Shown here in pieces: positions 18,731 through 29,364 of a DNA stretch of 64,000 nucleotides (position 1 is the stretch's first letter; every line of letters starts with the position of its first letter). The notes below the pieces were generated by a model. That model made no database searches. It was not told the DNA's origin and saw nothing but the letters and a program-made list of their open reading frames with translations. Source of the DNA: Kineobactrum salinum (GTDB lineage Bacteria > Pseudomonadota > Gammaproteobacteria > Pseudomonadales > Halieaceae). Made by a program: the position numbers and the translations under genes. The stretch spans positions 2,294,001 through 2,358,000 of the forward strand of contig NZ_CP048711.1 in NCBI RefSeq assembly GCF_010669285.1, written 5' to 3'.

Positions 18731-20508
18731 ATGCCGGTAAATTTCAACGAGCGCCTGTCCGGGCGCCCTCTCGACCTGCTGACCCTGCTGCTGGAGCTGG
18801 AGTCGGAACAGCGTATCAGCGTCGCGGAACTGGAGCGCTTGCGCAAAATGACCATCGGCAGTGTCCATCCGCTGGTGTTCCTCGCCGAGCAGAAGGTGCC
18901 CGACCTGACGCGCCCCGGGCAGAGCCTGGACATGGATGTCCTGCTGGCCTGGCTGGCCGCCAAGGCTGGCCAGGCCGTGTACCAGATAGACCCGCTGAAG
19001 ATCAATGTCGGTGCGGTGGCCGAGGTCATGTCCCGCGCCTTTGCCCAGCGCCACCGGATCCTGGCGGTGGAGGTCAATCGCGAGGAAGTTGTGATCGCCA
19101 GTGCCGAGCCCTACATTCACGCCTGGGAGCGCAACCTCGAACATGTGCTGCGCAAGCGTATCCGCCGGGTGCTGGCCGACCCGCGGGATATCGTCAGGCA
19201 CACGGCGGAATTCTACAGCATGGCGCGGTCGGTGCGTGGCGCGTACGGCGCCAGCCGCTCCGACAGCGGCGCCCCGGGGGTGGCCAATCTGGAGCAGATG
19301 CTGGAACTGGGTTCCAGCCAGGAGCCCGATGCCAACGACCAGCACATCGTCAAGATCGTCGACTGGCTACTACAGTACGCCTTCGAGCAGCGTGCCTCTG
19401 ACATCCATATCGAACCCCGGCGCGAGGTGGGCAAGGTCCGGTTTCGCATCGACGGCGTGTTGCACAGTGTCTATGAACTGCCGCAGCAGGTCTGCGCGGC
19501 GGTGACCAGCCGCATCAAGATCCTGGGCCGCATGGATGTGGCGGAGAAGCGCCGGCCCCAGGACGGCAGGTTGAAGACCCGCTCCCCCAGGGCAGCGAAG
19601 TGGAGCTGCGCCTGTCCACCCTGCCCACCGCCTTCGGCGAGAAGCTGGTGATGCGGATCTTCGACCCGGACCTGCTGCAAAAGAGCTTCACTGAGCTGGG
19701 ACTGGAGGACGAGGATCTGCGGCGCTGGAACCTGATGACGGCGGCCGGGAACGGCATTGTGCTGGTGACGGGCCCCACCGGCTCCGGCAAGACGACCACC
19801 CTGTACTCCACCCTGCGCCGGCTGGCGACCCCCGAGGTCAATGTCTGCACCATTGAGGACCCGATCGAAATGGTCGAGGACAGCTTCAACCAGATGCAGG
19901 TGAATCACGGCATCAAACTGGACTTTTCCTCCGGTGTGCGGGCCCTGATGCGGCAGGACCCGGATATCATCATGGTGGGGGAGATTCGCGATCTGGAGAC
20001 CGCTCACATGGCGGTGCAGGCAGCCCTGACCGGGCACCTGGTGTTATCGACCCTGCACACCAATGATTCGCCGGGGTCCATCTCCCGGTTGCAGGAGCTG
20101 GGGATGCCCGCCTATCTGATCAAGGCTACGCTGCGCGGCATCATGTCGCAGCGCCTGGTGCGGATTCTCTGCGCTGCCTGCAAGGCACCCGCGCCGGTGG
20201 ACGCCGATGCCTGGCAGCAATTGGTGCAGCCCTTCGACCTGGCGATGCCCGCCGGCATTTGCCGGCCCGTCGGCTGCAAGGTGTGTCGCGAAACCGGCTA
20301 CGTCGGCCGCCAGGGTATCTACGAGGTGCTGGTCAACAGCCCCCGTGTTCAGGCCTGCATCAAGCCACAAATGGAGGCCCGGGACATCCGCAAGGCGGCG
20401 ATGGACGAGGGCATGCAGACCCTGCGCCTGAGCGGAGCCGCCCGCGTGGCCGCGGGGCAAACCACAATAGAGGAGGTGATGCGGGTCGCGCCAGTGCTGG
20501 AGACCTGA
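18731..20508 (+). CDS. GspE/PilB-type secretion or pilus ATPase, frameshifted
   Basis: A hexameric ATPase that would power type II secretion or type IV pili. The N-terminal part (18731 to about 19590) ends in the RDQ-like segment KRRPQDGRLKTR. The second part (about 19590-20508) has Walker A GPTGSGKTTT, the Asp box IEDPIEMVED, Walker B MVGEIRD, His box TGHLVLSTLHTND and a four-cysteine zinc motif (CAAC...CKVC). The two parts are in different frames. The shift falls at the CCCCC run near 19583-19588, where PQGSEVELRLSTLPT continues. One base error or a real mutation would explain it. The N-terminal region is divergent, so GspE versus PilB-like is open. Confidence 0.8.
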
Positions 20509-20536
20509 TGTCCGGCCCGCCCCACCCGCAATTGCG

Positions 20537-23443
20537 ATGATAGACACCGACGACCTGCCGCCAGCCCTGGCGGAAGCCGCTGCCACCGCCTGGAGATATA
20601 TTCTCGACCACCCGGACCAGGCGGCACTCGATGCCCTGCAAAACCAGCTGCACAGGGAACCCGCTGTGTGCCGGCAGTTGCCGCGCCTGTTGGCCTGCAG
20701 CCCGTTCATCGCAGGCTTGCTGCGGCGGCAGCCGCAGCTGTTGACCGAGCTGATAGCCAGCGGCCTGTTGCAGCGCTCGCTGGCGGAAACCGAACTGCGC
20801 TCGCAGCTGGCCCGGCTGCTGGCCGAACCGCTGGCCGAGTTGGGCCCCACCCTGCGCCGCTTTCGCCAGTATCAGATGCTGCGCATTATCTGGCGTGACT
20901 TCAGCCGCCTGGCGGACACGCTGGAGACTGTGCGGGATACCTCCCTGCTGGCGGAGGCCTGTATCGAGCTGGCCCAGAGTCAGCTGCAGACGCAACTGGA
21001 GGCGCGTTTCGGGGTGCCCAGAGGGCGCCACAGCGGCGCGGCCCAGCAGCTGATCGTGGTGGCGATGGGCAAGCTCGGCGCGCGGGAACTGAATGTCTCC
21101 TCCGATATCGATCTGATATTTGCCTTTCCTGAAGCCGGGGTTACCGACGGCGAACGCAGCATCAGCAACAGCGAGTTCTTCATAAAGCTGGGCCAGGGCC
21201 TGATCACCGCGCTGGACCAGGTCACGGTTGAAGGCTTCGTATTCCGTGTGGACATGCGATTGCGGCCCTACGGCGAAAGCGGCGCGTTGGCGCTGAATTT
21301 TTCCGCGATCGAGGAGTACTACCAGGACCAGGGCCGGGACTGGGAGCGCTACGCGATGATCAAGGCGCGGCCCATCACCGGGGATCCTGCGCGCGGCGCC
21401 GAGTTGACGGCCACCCTGCGGCCCTTTGTATTCCGCCGCTATGTTGATTTTGGTGTAATCGACAGCCTGCGCGGGATGAAGCAGATGATCAATGGCGAGG
21501 TCCGGCGCCGCGGTCTGCAGAACGACGTCAAGCTCGGACATGGCGGTATCCGGGAGGTGGAATTCATCGCCCAGTGCTTTCAGCTGATTCGCGGCGGGCG
21601 CGACCTGGGCCTGCAGCAGCGGGAGCTGCTGCAGGTGCTGCAAGAATGTGCCGCGCTGGGCTGTCTGCCTGAAGCCACGGTGGCGGAGCTGCGGCGCGCC
21701 TACCTGTTCCTGCGCGACAGCGAGCACGCAATTCAGGGCTACGCCGACCAGCAGAGTCAGGCCCTGCCCTCGGAACCCCTGCAACAGGCCGCGTTGGCTG
21801 AGGTCATGGGACTGCCCGACTGGGATGGCTACCTCGCCGAACTGGACGGGCACCGGCAGCGGGTAGCGGCGCATTTCCGGGATCTGATTGCCGCCCCGGA
21901 GGAACTTGATGACACGCCCCAGGAGTTGGCTCTGTGGGGGGAGGATCTCGACCAGGAGGCGCTGTCCCGGCTCGGTTTCCAGGATCCTGCCGCCAGTCTG
22001 GAGCAGTTGCAGGCATTGCAGCAGAGCCCCCGGGTGGCGACCTTGCAGGCCGAGGGGCGTGAGCGCCTGCAGCAATTCATGCCGCGCTTGTTGTCGGGCT
22101 GTGCCGAGGCCGGCGATCCCGACCGGACGTTGCGGCGCATTCTGCCGCTGGTGACAGCGGTCCTGCGGCGCAGCGCCTACCTTGCCATGTTGCTGGAGAA
22201 CCCGCCTGCACTGGGTGAGCTGGTGTTGTTGTGTGACGCGAGTCCCTGGATCGCCGAGCAGTTGGCCAGGCACCCGGTACTGCTGGACGAGCTGCTGGAT
22301 CGCGCCAGTCTCTACACCGCGCCCGACAAGGCGCTGTTGGCAGCCGAGCTGCGGCAGCAGGTCGCGCGGCTGCCGCCGGGCGATCTGGAAGTGCAGATGG
22401 ACGCGCTACGCTATTTCAAGGCCTCTCATGTCCTGCGGGTCGCCGCCAGCGAACTGGTGGGACGATTGCCGCTGATGCAGGTCAGCGACAAACTGACCTG
22501 GATTGCGGAAGTGATCCTGGAGCAGGTGCTCGCGGTTGCCTGGACCGATCTGACGGGCCGCTTTGGCGAGCCCGAGCGCGACAGCGATGGCTACGGTTTC
22601 GCCATCTTTGCTTATGGCAAACTGGGCGGAATCGAGCTCAGTTACAGTTCAGACCTGGACCTGGTGTTTGTCTACGACGCCGCTGCCCAGGGGGTAACCG
22701 ACGGTGCCCGCAGCATCGATAATGTCAAATTCTATACCCGGCTGGGTCAGCGCGTGATTCATATTCTCGAGTCGCGGATGGCGCTGGGGCTGCTCTACGA
22801 AGTTGATATGCGGTTGCGTCCCTCCGGTGCCTCCGGTCTGCTGGTAAGCAGTTTGTCCGGTTTTGCCAGCTACCAGCGCGAGACGGCCTGGACCTGGGAA
22901 CACCAGGCCCTGGTGCGGGCGCGGCTGGTGGCGGGGGACGTGGCGGTGGGGGCCGGGGTTGACGCGCTGCGGCGGGACATTCTCTGCCGGACCCGAGACG
23001 AGGCCGCCCTGGCGGCCGAAGTGGTGGCCATGCGCCGGCGCATGCGTGAACAGTTGTTGCCGGCCAGCGCCCGTGCGGACGCCGAATTCGATCTCAAACA
23101 GAGCCCTGGAGGTATCGTTGATATTGAATTTATGGTGCAATATGCCGTCCTCGCGTGGTCCCATCGCGTGCCGGAGCTGACGCGCTGGTCGGACAATATC
23201 CGTATTCTCGAGACCCTGGCCCGGGAAGGTTTGTTTGAGCAGCACGAGAGCCAGGCGCTGATCGACGCCTATCTGGCATTCCGGTCTGCCGCCCACCAAC
23301 TTGCACTGCAACAGCGCCCGGGAACGGTTCCCCCGGGGGAATACAGGGAGTCGCGCGCCGCGGTAAGTGCTCTGTGGCAACGGTTCTTTGCAGCCTATGA
23401 TGACAGCAACCCGCAAGCGGGTGAAACAGGAGTGGAAAAATAA
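20537..23443 (+). CDS. glnE: Bifunctional glutamine synthetase adenylyltransferase/adenylyl-removing enzyme
   Basis: A 968-residue protein with two nucleotidyltransferase domains. The N-terminal deadenylylating domain has GKLGARELNVSSDIDLIF (near residue 176), and the C-terminal adenylylating domain has GKLGGIELSYSSDLDLVF (near 695). Each is followed by a helical PII-response region. It adjusts glutamine synthetase activity to nitrogen status. Its stop overlaps the ilvE start by one base (TAATG). Confidence 0.96.
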   Translation: MIDTDDLPPALAEAAATAWRYILDHPDQAALDALQNQLHREPAVCRQLPRLLACSPFIAGLLRRQPQLLTELIASGLLQRSLAETELRSQLARLLAEPLAELGPTLRRFRQYQMLRIIWRDFSRLADTLETVRDTSLLAEACIELAQSQLQTQLEARFGVPRGRHSGAAQQLIVVAMGKLGARELNVSSDIDLIFAFPEAGVTDGERSISNSEFFIKLGQGLITALDQVTVEGFVFRVDMRLRPYGESGALALNFSAIEEYYQDQGRDWERYAMIKARPITGDPARGAELTATLRPFVFRRYVDFGVIDSLRGMKQMINGEVRRRGLQNDVKLGHGGIREVEFIAQCFQLIRGGRDLGLQQRELLQVLQECAALGCLPEATVAELRRAYLFLRDSEHAIQGYADQQSQALPSEPLQQAALAEVMGLPDWDGYLAELDGHRQRVAAHFRDLIAAPEELDDTPQELALWGEDLDQEALSRLGFQDPAASLEQLQALQQSPRVATLQAEGRERLQQFMPRLLSGCAEAGDPDRTLRRILPLVTAVLRRSAYLAMLLENPPALGELVLLCDASPWIAEQLARHPVLLDELLDRASLYTAPDKALLAAELRQQVARLPPGDLEVQMDALRYFKASHVLRVAASELVGRLPLMQVSDKLTWIAEVILEQVLAVAWTDLTGRFGEPERDSDGYGFAIFAYGKLGGIELSYSSDLDLVFVYDAAAQGVTDGARSIDNVKFYTRLGQRVIHILESRMALGLLYEVDMRLRPSGASGLLVSSLSGFASYQRETAWTWEHQALVRARLVAGDVAVGAGVDALRRDILCRTRDEAALAAEVVAMRRRMREQLLPASARADAEFDLKQSPGGIVDIEFMVQYAVLAWSHRVPELTRWSDNIRILETLAREGLFEQHESQALIDAYLAFRSAAHQLALQQRPGTVPPGEYRESRAAVSALWQRFFAAYDDSNPQAGETGVEK

Positions 23444-24369
23444 TGACGTTCGCCGATCGTGACGGGCTTATCTGGATGGATGGGCAGATGGTGCCCTGGC
23501 GCGAGGCCAAGGTACATGTGCTGACCCACACTCTGCACTACGGCATGGGTGTATTCGAAGGCGTGCGCGCCTACCGGACTCCGGACAGGGGCACCTGTAT
23601 TTTCAGGCTCAAGGAGCACACCGACCGGCTGTTTCGCTCCGCCCATATCCTGGGCATGGCGATGCCGTTCGACAAGGCCACGCTGAATGAAGCCCAGCGT
23701 GCAGTGGTGCGGGAAAACGGGCTTGCCGAGGGCTACCTGCGTCCCATGTGCTTCTTCGGCTCCGAAGGCATGGGGCTGCGGGCCGACAATCTGCAGACCC
23801 ATGTCATGGTGGCCGCCTGGGAGTGGCCTTCCTATATGGATCCGGAGGCGAGCGAGCGCGGTATCAAGGTGCGTACCTCCTCGTTCACTCGCCATCATGT
23901 CAATATCACCATGTGCAAGGCCAAGGCCAACGGCAACTACATCAATTCGATGCTGGCGTTGCGCGAAGCTCTGGACAGCGGGGCGGAAGAGGCCCTGTTG
24001 CTGGACAACGAGGGCTATGTGGCCGAGGGCAGCGGCGAGAACGTCTTCATCGTCCGCGACGACAGGATTTACACACCGGACCTGACCTCCTGCCTGGACG
24101 GCATTACCCGCAATACCGTATTTGCCCTGGCCGCGGAGCTGGGCTACCAGGTCCACGAAAGACGCATCACTCGCGATGAAGTCTATATTGCGGACGAGGC
24201 CTTCTTTACCGGTACTGCGGCCGAGGTCGTCCCGATCCGCATGCTCGACGGACGCCAGGTCGGCAGCGGTGCACGGGGGCCGATCACGACCCGGTTGCAG
24301 GCCATGTACTTTGATTCGGTGCGGGGCAACCGGCCCCAGAACCGGGAGTGGTTGACGCCGGTAGCGTGA
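23443..24369 (+). CDS. ilvE: Branched-chain amino acid aminotransferase
   Basis: A 308-residue fold-type IV PLP aminotransferase. It shows the IlvE patterns WMDGQMVPW, LHYGMGVFEGVRAY (near residue 30), the PLP lysine in CKAKANGNYINSM (near 160), EGSGENVFIV (near 195) and FTGTAAEVVPI near the end. It performs the last step of valine, leucine and isoleucine synthesis. Translationally coupled to glnE, linking nitrogen control with branched-chain amino acids. Confidence 0.95.
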   Translation: MTFADRDGLIWMDGQMVPWREAKVHVLTHTLHYGMGVFEGVRAYRTPDRGTCIFRLKEHTDRLFRSAHILGMAMPFDKATLNEAQRAVVRENGLAEGYLRPMCFFGSEGMGLRADNLQTHVMVAAWEWPSYMDPEASERGIKVRTSSFTRHHVNITMCKAKANGNYINSMLALREALDSGAEEALLLDNEGYVAEGSGENVFIVRDDRIYTPDLTSCLDGITRNTVFALAAELGYQVHERRITRDEVYIADEAFFTGTAAEVVPIRMLDGRQVGSGARGPITTRLQAMYFDSVRGNRPQNREWLTPVA

Positions 24370-24408
24370 TGCGGGTGCCGCCGGGCGCAAGCGCGGGGAT
24401 AGATAGCG

Positions 24409-25281
24409 GTGAATACTATGAAAGAAGCCCTGGCTGGCAGTCCAGCTCATCCCTCGCCGCGTGAAGCGCTGCTGGATAACGGGGTGTTCTACCGGCACTG
24501 GCCCGCAGCGGGTGATTTGCAGGGTGTACTGCTGCTGGCCCACGGTCTCGGTGAGCACAGTGGCCGCTATCAACAGTTTGCGGCCTTCTTTGCTGCCAGA
24601 GGTTACGCCGTGGTGGCACCGGATCATCCGGGCCACGGGGCCTCGCCCGGTCGGCGCGCTTACGTGTCCAACTTTGAGGATTTCCTGCAGCCCCTGCTGC
24701 AGCTGCGCGCAGACATTGCCAGTTGGTATCCCGCCGCGGACTGTTTTTTGGTCGGCCACAGTCTCGGTGGCCTGATTGCCGCGCGGCTGTTGTTGCAGGC
24801 CGGAGACTGCTTCGCCGGGGCGGTGTTGTCGGGCGCTGCGCTGGCCGTGGCGCAGCCACCTCCGGTATGGCTGCTGTGGCTGAACCGGTTGCTGTCGCGC
24901 GTGTGGCCCACTCTGGGAATGATGCAGCTGGATCCGGGCCAGATCAGCCGCGACCCCGAAGTGGTGGCAGCCTATCGTGCCGATCCTCTGGTCCACCACG
25001 GCAAGGTCAGCGCCCGGCTGGTGGCGGAACTGTTTGCGGCCATGCGAATGGTCAGCGACCGCCAGCAGGAGATAACGCTGCCGATGCTGGTGCTGCATGG
25101 TGCTGCAGATGTAATGACCGCCCCTGCCGGCTCGGAGTCATTCTGCAGCGGAGCTGGCAACCGGTCCCTGCGGATCTACCCGGGATTGTTCCACGAGATT
25201 TTCAATGAGCCCGAGCGCCTCCAGGTGTTGGACGATGTCCACGAGTGGTTGCGGGCGCAAGCGCGGGCTGCTGCAGACTGA
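24409..25281 (+). CDS. Alpha/beta hydrolase, monoacylglycerol-lipase type
   Basis: A 290-residue hydrolase. The oxyanion region is AHGLGEHSGRY, with PDHPGHGASPGRR after it, the nucleophile elbow is GHSLGG (Ser near residue 118), the acid is the Asp in VLHGAADVMTAP and the base the His in GLFHEIFNE. The HGxGEHSGRY pattern is typical of the monoacylglycerol lipase/lysophospholipase group (PldB-like). The start is GTG 24409 or ATG 24418. The 209-bp gap that follows has no visible gene. Confidence 0.85.
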   Translation: MNTMKEALAGSPAHPSPREALLDNGVFYRHWPAAGDLQGVLLLAHGLGEHSGRYQQFAAFFAARGYAVVAPDHPGHGASPGRRAYVSNFEDFLQPLLQLRADIASWYPAADCFLVGHSLGGLIAARLLLQAGDCFAGAVLSGAALAVAQPPPVWLLWLNRLLSRVWPTLGMMQLDPGQISRDPEVVAAYRADPLVHHGKVSARLVAELFAAMRMVSDRQQEITLPMLVLHGAADVMTAPAGSESFCSGAGNRSLRIYPGLFHEIFNEPERLQVLDDVHEWLRAQARAAAD

Positions 25282-25490
25282 CCTCAACAGCGATACATCG
25301 GCCCGGCGCAGCTGGCGGCAGTAGCGCTGTCGGTGCCCTGCCGTAGCCAAGCTGCCTCCATTGAATATGCCAGTAACAGGGTCCATCGCTGTGGAATATC
25401 GGTGGCGGGGCTGGGCATCCCGGTGCACAGGCCTTACCATAATGGCTTGGTCGCGCGGCACTGGGCCGCGGGTAGCGGGAGTTTTGATTT

Positions 25491-26372
25491 TTGGCCACGA
25501 CTGTTGTCATTGCCGGTGCCGACGGCCAACTGGGGCGCGAGCTGCAGTGTACCGCGCCCACCGGGGTGCGATGCCTGGGCCTGAATCGAACGCAGCTGGA
25601 TATCACCGACCCCGCCTCGATACATCGCTGCCTGCAGGAGCTGCAGCCGGCCTGGCTGTTGAACGCCGCCGCCTATACCGCCGTGGATCGCGCTGAACAG
25701 GAGGAGGCGCTGGCGCTGCAGGTCAACGCCGAGGGTGCGGCCAACCTGGCTACTGCCTGCGCAGAGCGGGATATTCGTCTGCTGCAGGTATCCACTGACT
25801 TTGTCTTTAGCGGCGAATCCGGCCGGCCCTATCAAGTGGATGCGCCACCGGAGCCTCTGGGTGCCTATGGCCGCAGCAAGCTGGCTGGTGAGCAGGCAGT
25901 GGTGAGCGCCCTGCCGGAGGTATTGATATTGCGCACGGGGTGGGTGTATTCCCGCTTCGGCAGCAATTTCGTCAAGACCATGCTGCGGTTGATGGGCGAG
26001 CGGGATGCATTATCGGTGGTCTGTGACCAGGTGGGTACGCCAACCTGGGGCCGGGGGCTGGCGCAGGCCGCCTGGGCGGCTGTGGCGCGACCACAGTTGC
26101 ACGGGATCTACCATTGGAGCGATGCGGGCGTCTGCAGCTGGTATGACTTCGCCGTGGCGATTGCCGAGGAGGGCCTTGCCGGCGGGTTGCTGTCCCACGC
26201 GGTGACGGTGACGCCGATACCCTCCAGCGACTATCCCACGCCTGCCCGACGGCCAGCATTCAGCGTACTGGACAAGCAGCGCAGCTGGCGCGATCTTGGC
26301 TTGCCTCCCCACCATTGGCGCGTTCAGTTGCGGGCAATGCTACAGGACCTGAAGGACAACGGGCATGAATAA
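25491..26372 (+). CDS. rfbD: dTDP-4-dehydrorhamnose reductase
   Basis: A 293-residue SDR enzyme of the RmlD family, starting with TTG at 25491. It shows VVIAGADGQLGRELQ (nucleotide binding), NAAAYTAVDRAEQEEA, STDFVFSGESGRPYQ and the YGRSKLAGEQ active-site Tyr/Lys. It carries out the last step of dTDP-L-rhamnose synthesis. It overlaps rfbB by 8 bp. The partner genes rfbC and rfbA lie 34 kb away at 61-63 kb. Confidence 0.92.
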   Translation: MATTVVIAGADGQLGRELQCTAPTGVRCLGLNRTQLDITDPASIHRCLQELQPAWLLNAAAYTAVDRAEQEEALALQVNAEGAANLATACAERDIRLLQVSTDFVFSGESGRPYQVDAPPEPLGAYGRSKLAGEQAVVSALPEVLILRTGWVYSRFGSNFVKTMLRLMGERDALSVVCDQVGTPTWGRGLAQAAWAAVARPQLHGIYHWSDAGVCSWYDFAVAIAEEGLAGGLLSHAVTVTPIPSSDYPTPARRPAFSVLDKQRSWRDLGLPPHHWRVQLRAMLQDLKDNGHE

Positions 26373-27429
26373 CTCCCTCTTGATAACCGGGGCAGCCGGT
26401 TTTATCGGTGCCAATTTTGTCCACTACTGGTTGCGGCGACATCCGCAGGACACAGTAGTCGCCTATGATGCACTCACTTATGCCGGCAATCGCGCCAGCC
26501 TAGCTGCACTGGAGCAGCAGCCGGGCTTCCACTTCGTGCATGCAGATATCCGCGATCACGCCCGGGTAGTGGCGATGCTGCATGAACATGCGGTAGACAC
26601 GGTGGTGCACTTTGCCGCCGAGAGTCATGTGGACCGCTCCATCGGCGGACCCGATGCATTTATCGAAACCAATGTGCTGGGCACCCACACCCTGTTGAAA
26701 GCCGTGCGGGATGTCTGGCTGGGAGGGGGCGCGCCGCTCCCCCACCGCTTTCACCATGTGTCCACCGACGAGGTCTACGGCTCGCTGAACGCGGATGAGC
26801 CGGCTTTTCACGAGGCCCGCCAGTACCAGCCGAACTCACCCTACTCCGCCAGCAAGGCCGCATCCGATCACCTGGTGCGCGCCTACCACCATACCTACGG
26901 CCTGCAGGTAACCACCAGCAACTGCTCCAACAACTACGGTCCGTTCCACTTTCCCGAGAAACTGATCCCCCTGTGCCTGACCAATATCCTGCGCGGCAAA
27001 CCCCTGCCGGTGTACGGTGACGGCAGCAATATTCGCGACTGGCTCTATGTCGAGGATCACTGCCGGGGAATCGAACTGGTTCTGGAGCAGGGCGTGGTCG
27101 GTGAAACCTACAATATCGGCGGCAACAACGAGTGGACCAACCTGGCCATTGTCGAGTTGCTGTGTGACGAGGTGGACGCCCGCCTGCGTCAGAATCCGGG
27201 CTTGCTGCAACGCTTCCCCGATGCGCCTGCGGCCCGCCAGCGTGGTGCCCGGGAGCTGATCCAGTTTGTGGAGGACCGCGCCGGCCACGATTGGCGCTAC
27301 GCCATTGATGCCGGCAAGATCAGTCGCGAACTGGGCTATACACCCAGCGAAACGTTCGAAACCGGCATCCGCCGTACTGTTGACTGGTACCTCGCAAACG
27401 AGGACTGGTGGCGGCCGTTGTTGCCTTGA
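26365..27429 (+). CDS. rfbB: dTDP-glucose 4,6-dehydratase
   Basis: A 354-residue SDR enzyme of the RmlB family. It has the NAD-binding motif LITGAAGFIGANFVHYW, FAAESHVDRSIGGP, STDEVYGSLN and the catalytic YSASKAASDH, then NCSNNYGP. It makes dTDP-4-keto-6-deoxyglucose, the second rhamnose-pathway step. Full length and intact. Confidence 0.95.
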   Translation: MNNSLLITGAAGFIGANFVHYWLRRHPQDTVVAYDALTYAGNRASLAALEQQPGFHFVHADIRDHARVVAMLHEHAVDTVVHFAAESHVDRSIGGPDAFIETNVLGTHTLLKAVRDVWLGGGAPLPHRFHHVSTDEVYGSLNADEPAFHEARQYQPNSPYSASKAASDHLVRAYHHTYGLQVTTSNCSNNYGPFHFPEKLIPLCLTNILRGKPLPVYGDGSNIRDWLYVEDHCRGIELVLEQGVVGETYNIGGNNEWTNLAIVELLCDEVDARLRQNPGLLQRFPDAPAARQRGARELIQFVEDRAGHDWRYAIDAGKISRELGYTPSETFETGIRRTVDWYLANEDWWRPLLP

Positions 27430-27658
27430 CAGGATAGCCTGGCTACCCGAGTCGGAAGCTGCTGCAGCGTGATCCTGTTCGCAATCTGATGTAGAAACCC
27501 GGTTCCATTGCGCAGTAACGATGCCAGATATGGCCACCGGCTCGCGGGCATGGTATTTTTGCCGAAAAAATGTACTTCAGTGAATGAGAATGGTGCTTTC
27601 TGGGGACGCTTTTCGGCGGTTAGCGGCAACCTGCTTTCGGGCTCTGTATAGCCAGCGG

Positions 27659-28384
27659 ATGAAGCTCCGCGGTTATTGTCTATATCTGCTATTGCTGCCT
27701 GCGAGCATGGCTCACGCCCAGATAGTGGTGCCTGAAGGCGGGATATTGTCGGTGCCCCCCGGTGGTTCGCTGGATTTGTCCTGCAGCGACCTGGTGATTG
27801 AGGGCGCGGTGGCAGTGAGTGATGGGCAGCTGACTAGCGGCGGTACGATCGACATCGCCACCACAGGAGAGCTGACCTCCGGGAGCGGAGACATCACTCT
27901 GGGCGGTGACTGGTTGAATGCAGGCGCCTTTTCGGCCGGCACTGGCACAGTCTTGCTGATTGACGATTGTGGCGCCCCCACGGCGACCTTTGTCGGCAAT
28001 ACCGTTTTCCACAATCTCACCCTTGTCAGCGCCACGGGCCGCAATTTCATCTTCCCCGCCGGCAGTAATATCACCGTCAATGGCACCCTGACTCTGCAGG
28101 GAGCACCGGGTCAACCGATTTCACTCAGTTCCTCTTCCGGCGCTACCGCGATCATCAATCTGGGTCCGGCCGCACAGCTGGTGTCTGCGAACGCCATCGT
28201 CCCGCCCACTGTCCAGATAGGTGAGACTGCGGCGGGCACTGTGGCGATTCCCGTGCTGGGCAACCACGCACTGGTGTTGTTGGCGTTGCTGATGCTGGTT
28301 GTCGCGGGCGTCCGGTTGCAGTGCTCAAGCTCCATCCCTATCCCTACCCGCCGACATTGCAATGACAGGAGACATTCCGGATGA
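27659..28384 (+). CDS. Exported protein with IPTL-CTERM-like tail
   Basis: A protein of about 241 residues with a signal peptide ([20 protein letters not shown]). It has a long glycine/threonine/serine-rich body of beta-helix type, then a C-terminal motif [20 protein letters not shown] followed by basic residues. This resembles the IPTL-CTERM sorting signal, in which the short motif is followed by a transmembrane stretch. The basic tail is longer than usual. Its stop overlaps the start of the collagen-like gene, so the two are coupled. Function unknown, probably cell-surface. Confidence 0.6.
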   Translation: MKLRGYCLYLLLLPASMAHAQIVVPEGGILSVPPGGSLDLSCSDLVIEGAVAVSDGQLTSGGTIDIATTGELTSGSGDITLGGDWLNAGAFSAGTGTVLLIDDCGAPTATFVGNTVFHNLTLVSATGRNFIFPAGSNITVNGTLTLQGAPGQPISLSSSSGATAIINLGPAAQLVSANAIVPPTVQIGETAAGTVAIPVLGNHALVLLALLMLVVAGVRLQCSSSIPIPTRRHCNDRRHSG

Positions 28385-29307
28385 CTTTAGGTATCCCAGG
28401 CAGGCGCTCCCAGCTGGCTATCGCGGTCGCTACCGCATTGTTTGGCCACCAGGTCGTGGCCGATGACTTGTCGGCTACCGTACCCAGCGGCGGTGGTTTC
28501 GTGGTAAAGAATTCCGACGGCTCGCAGGAGCGGTTGCGGGTGCAGGAGAACGGCCGTGTAATTGTACCTGGCCTGCCCGGTGCAGCAGAGGGCGACACAC
28601 TATTGTGTTTCGATGGGGCTGGAGAGTTGGGTCCCTGTGCGGCGGGTGTAGCTACGGGTGCCACCGGACCGCAGGGCCCAACCGGGGCCACTGGACCACA
28701 GGGGCCAACCGGCGCTCAGGGGCCCACTGGCCCTACCGGGGCCGACAGCACGGTTGCGGGCCCCACCGGTCCGACTGGCCCAGTCGGTGCAACCGGGGTG
28801 CAAGGTGAGCAGGGCCCAACCGGAGCGACCGGACCGCAGGGCCCAATCGGGGCCACCGGGCCGACGGGCGCCGACAGCACTGTTGCGGGCCCCACAGGTC
28901 CGACTGGTCCTGCCGGTCCGCAGGGTCCTACAGGCGCGACTGGCCCTGAGGGCAGCGGGACAGCTGGCGCCTCCCGTATCTCCCATGGCTGCGTGTCAAC
29001 CACGGGTTCCGCGCTCACGACAGGCTCCAATGACTGGAGTGCGCAGTGTCTGGGTGGGAACTGTTCGGATGCCGACGCAATGACCATCTACTACCGTGTC
29101 GCTTTTGGCAGCGCTTTCGACACCGCTCCGGTAGTTATGGTGACTCCGGTCGAGACCCCAGCCTATACAGATGGCAATGTGTATCCGGCGTCGGCAATCA
29201 ATGTCGTTTCCAGGACCACGGCGGGATTTGATGTGTACTTCGGTTTCAACAACGCGATCAACACCGCGTCGTATATTCAGTCGTTCTGCTTCACCGCGCT
29301 GCAATAG
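28381..29307 (+). CDS. Collagen-like repeat protein
   Basis: A 308-residue exported protein: a signal-like N-terminus, a short N-terminal domain, a collagen-like region (about residues 92-198) of Gly-X-Y triplets rich in GPT, GAT and GPQ, then a cysteine-containing C-terminal domain of about 110 residues. The triplet region is built from two longer near-repeats (each with [15 protein letters not shown]). Collagen-like proteins of bacteria are surface or filament proteins. It sits between a putative sorting-signal protein and a glycosyltransferase, so it may be a glycosylated surface structure (inference). Confidence 0.8.
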   Translation: MTLGIPGRRSQLAIAVATALFGHQVVADDLSATVPSGGGFVVKNSDGSQERLRVQENGRVIVPGLPGAAEGDTLLCFDGAGELGPCAAGVATGATGPQGPTGATGPQGPTGAQGPTGPTGADSTVAGPTGPTGPVGATGVQGEQGPTGATGPQGPIGATGPTGADSTVAGPTGPTGPAGPQGPTGATGPEGSGTAGASRISHGCVSTTGSALTTGSNDWSAQCLGGNCSDADAMTIYYRVAFGSAFDTAPVVMVTPVETPAYTDGNVYPASAINVVSRTTAGFDVYFGFNNAINTASYIQSFCFTALQ

Positions 29308-29364
29308 CAAGGATCCTGCGACCTTGGCGGTCGTCTGGGGTGGGTTTGCTGTCGTGGTGACAGC

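Noticed and set aside
20360-22273. 637-residue open frame opposite glnE
   Set aside because: Long antisense frames are common opposite GC-rich genes; it lacks recognisable domains, while glnE is complete.
28660-28980. Tandem GC-rich repeats as a phage tail-fibre gene
   Set aside because: The Gly-X-Y repeat region would fit a tail fibre, but no phage gene is nearby and a signal-like N-terminus is present.
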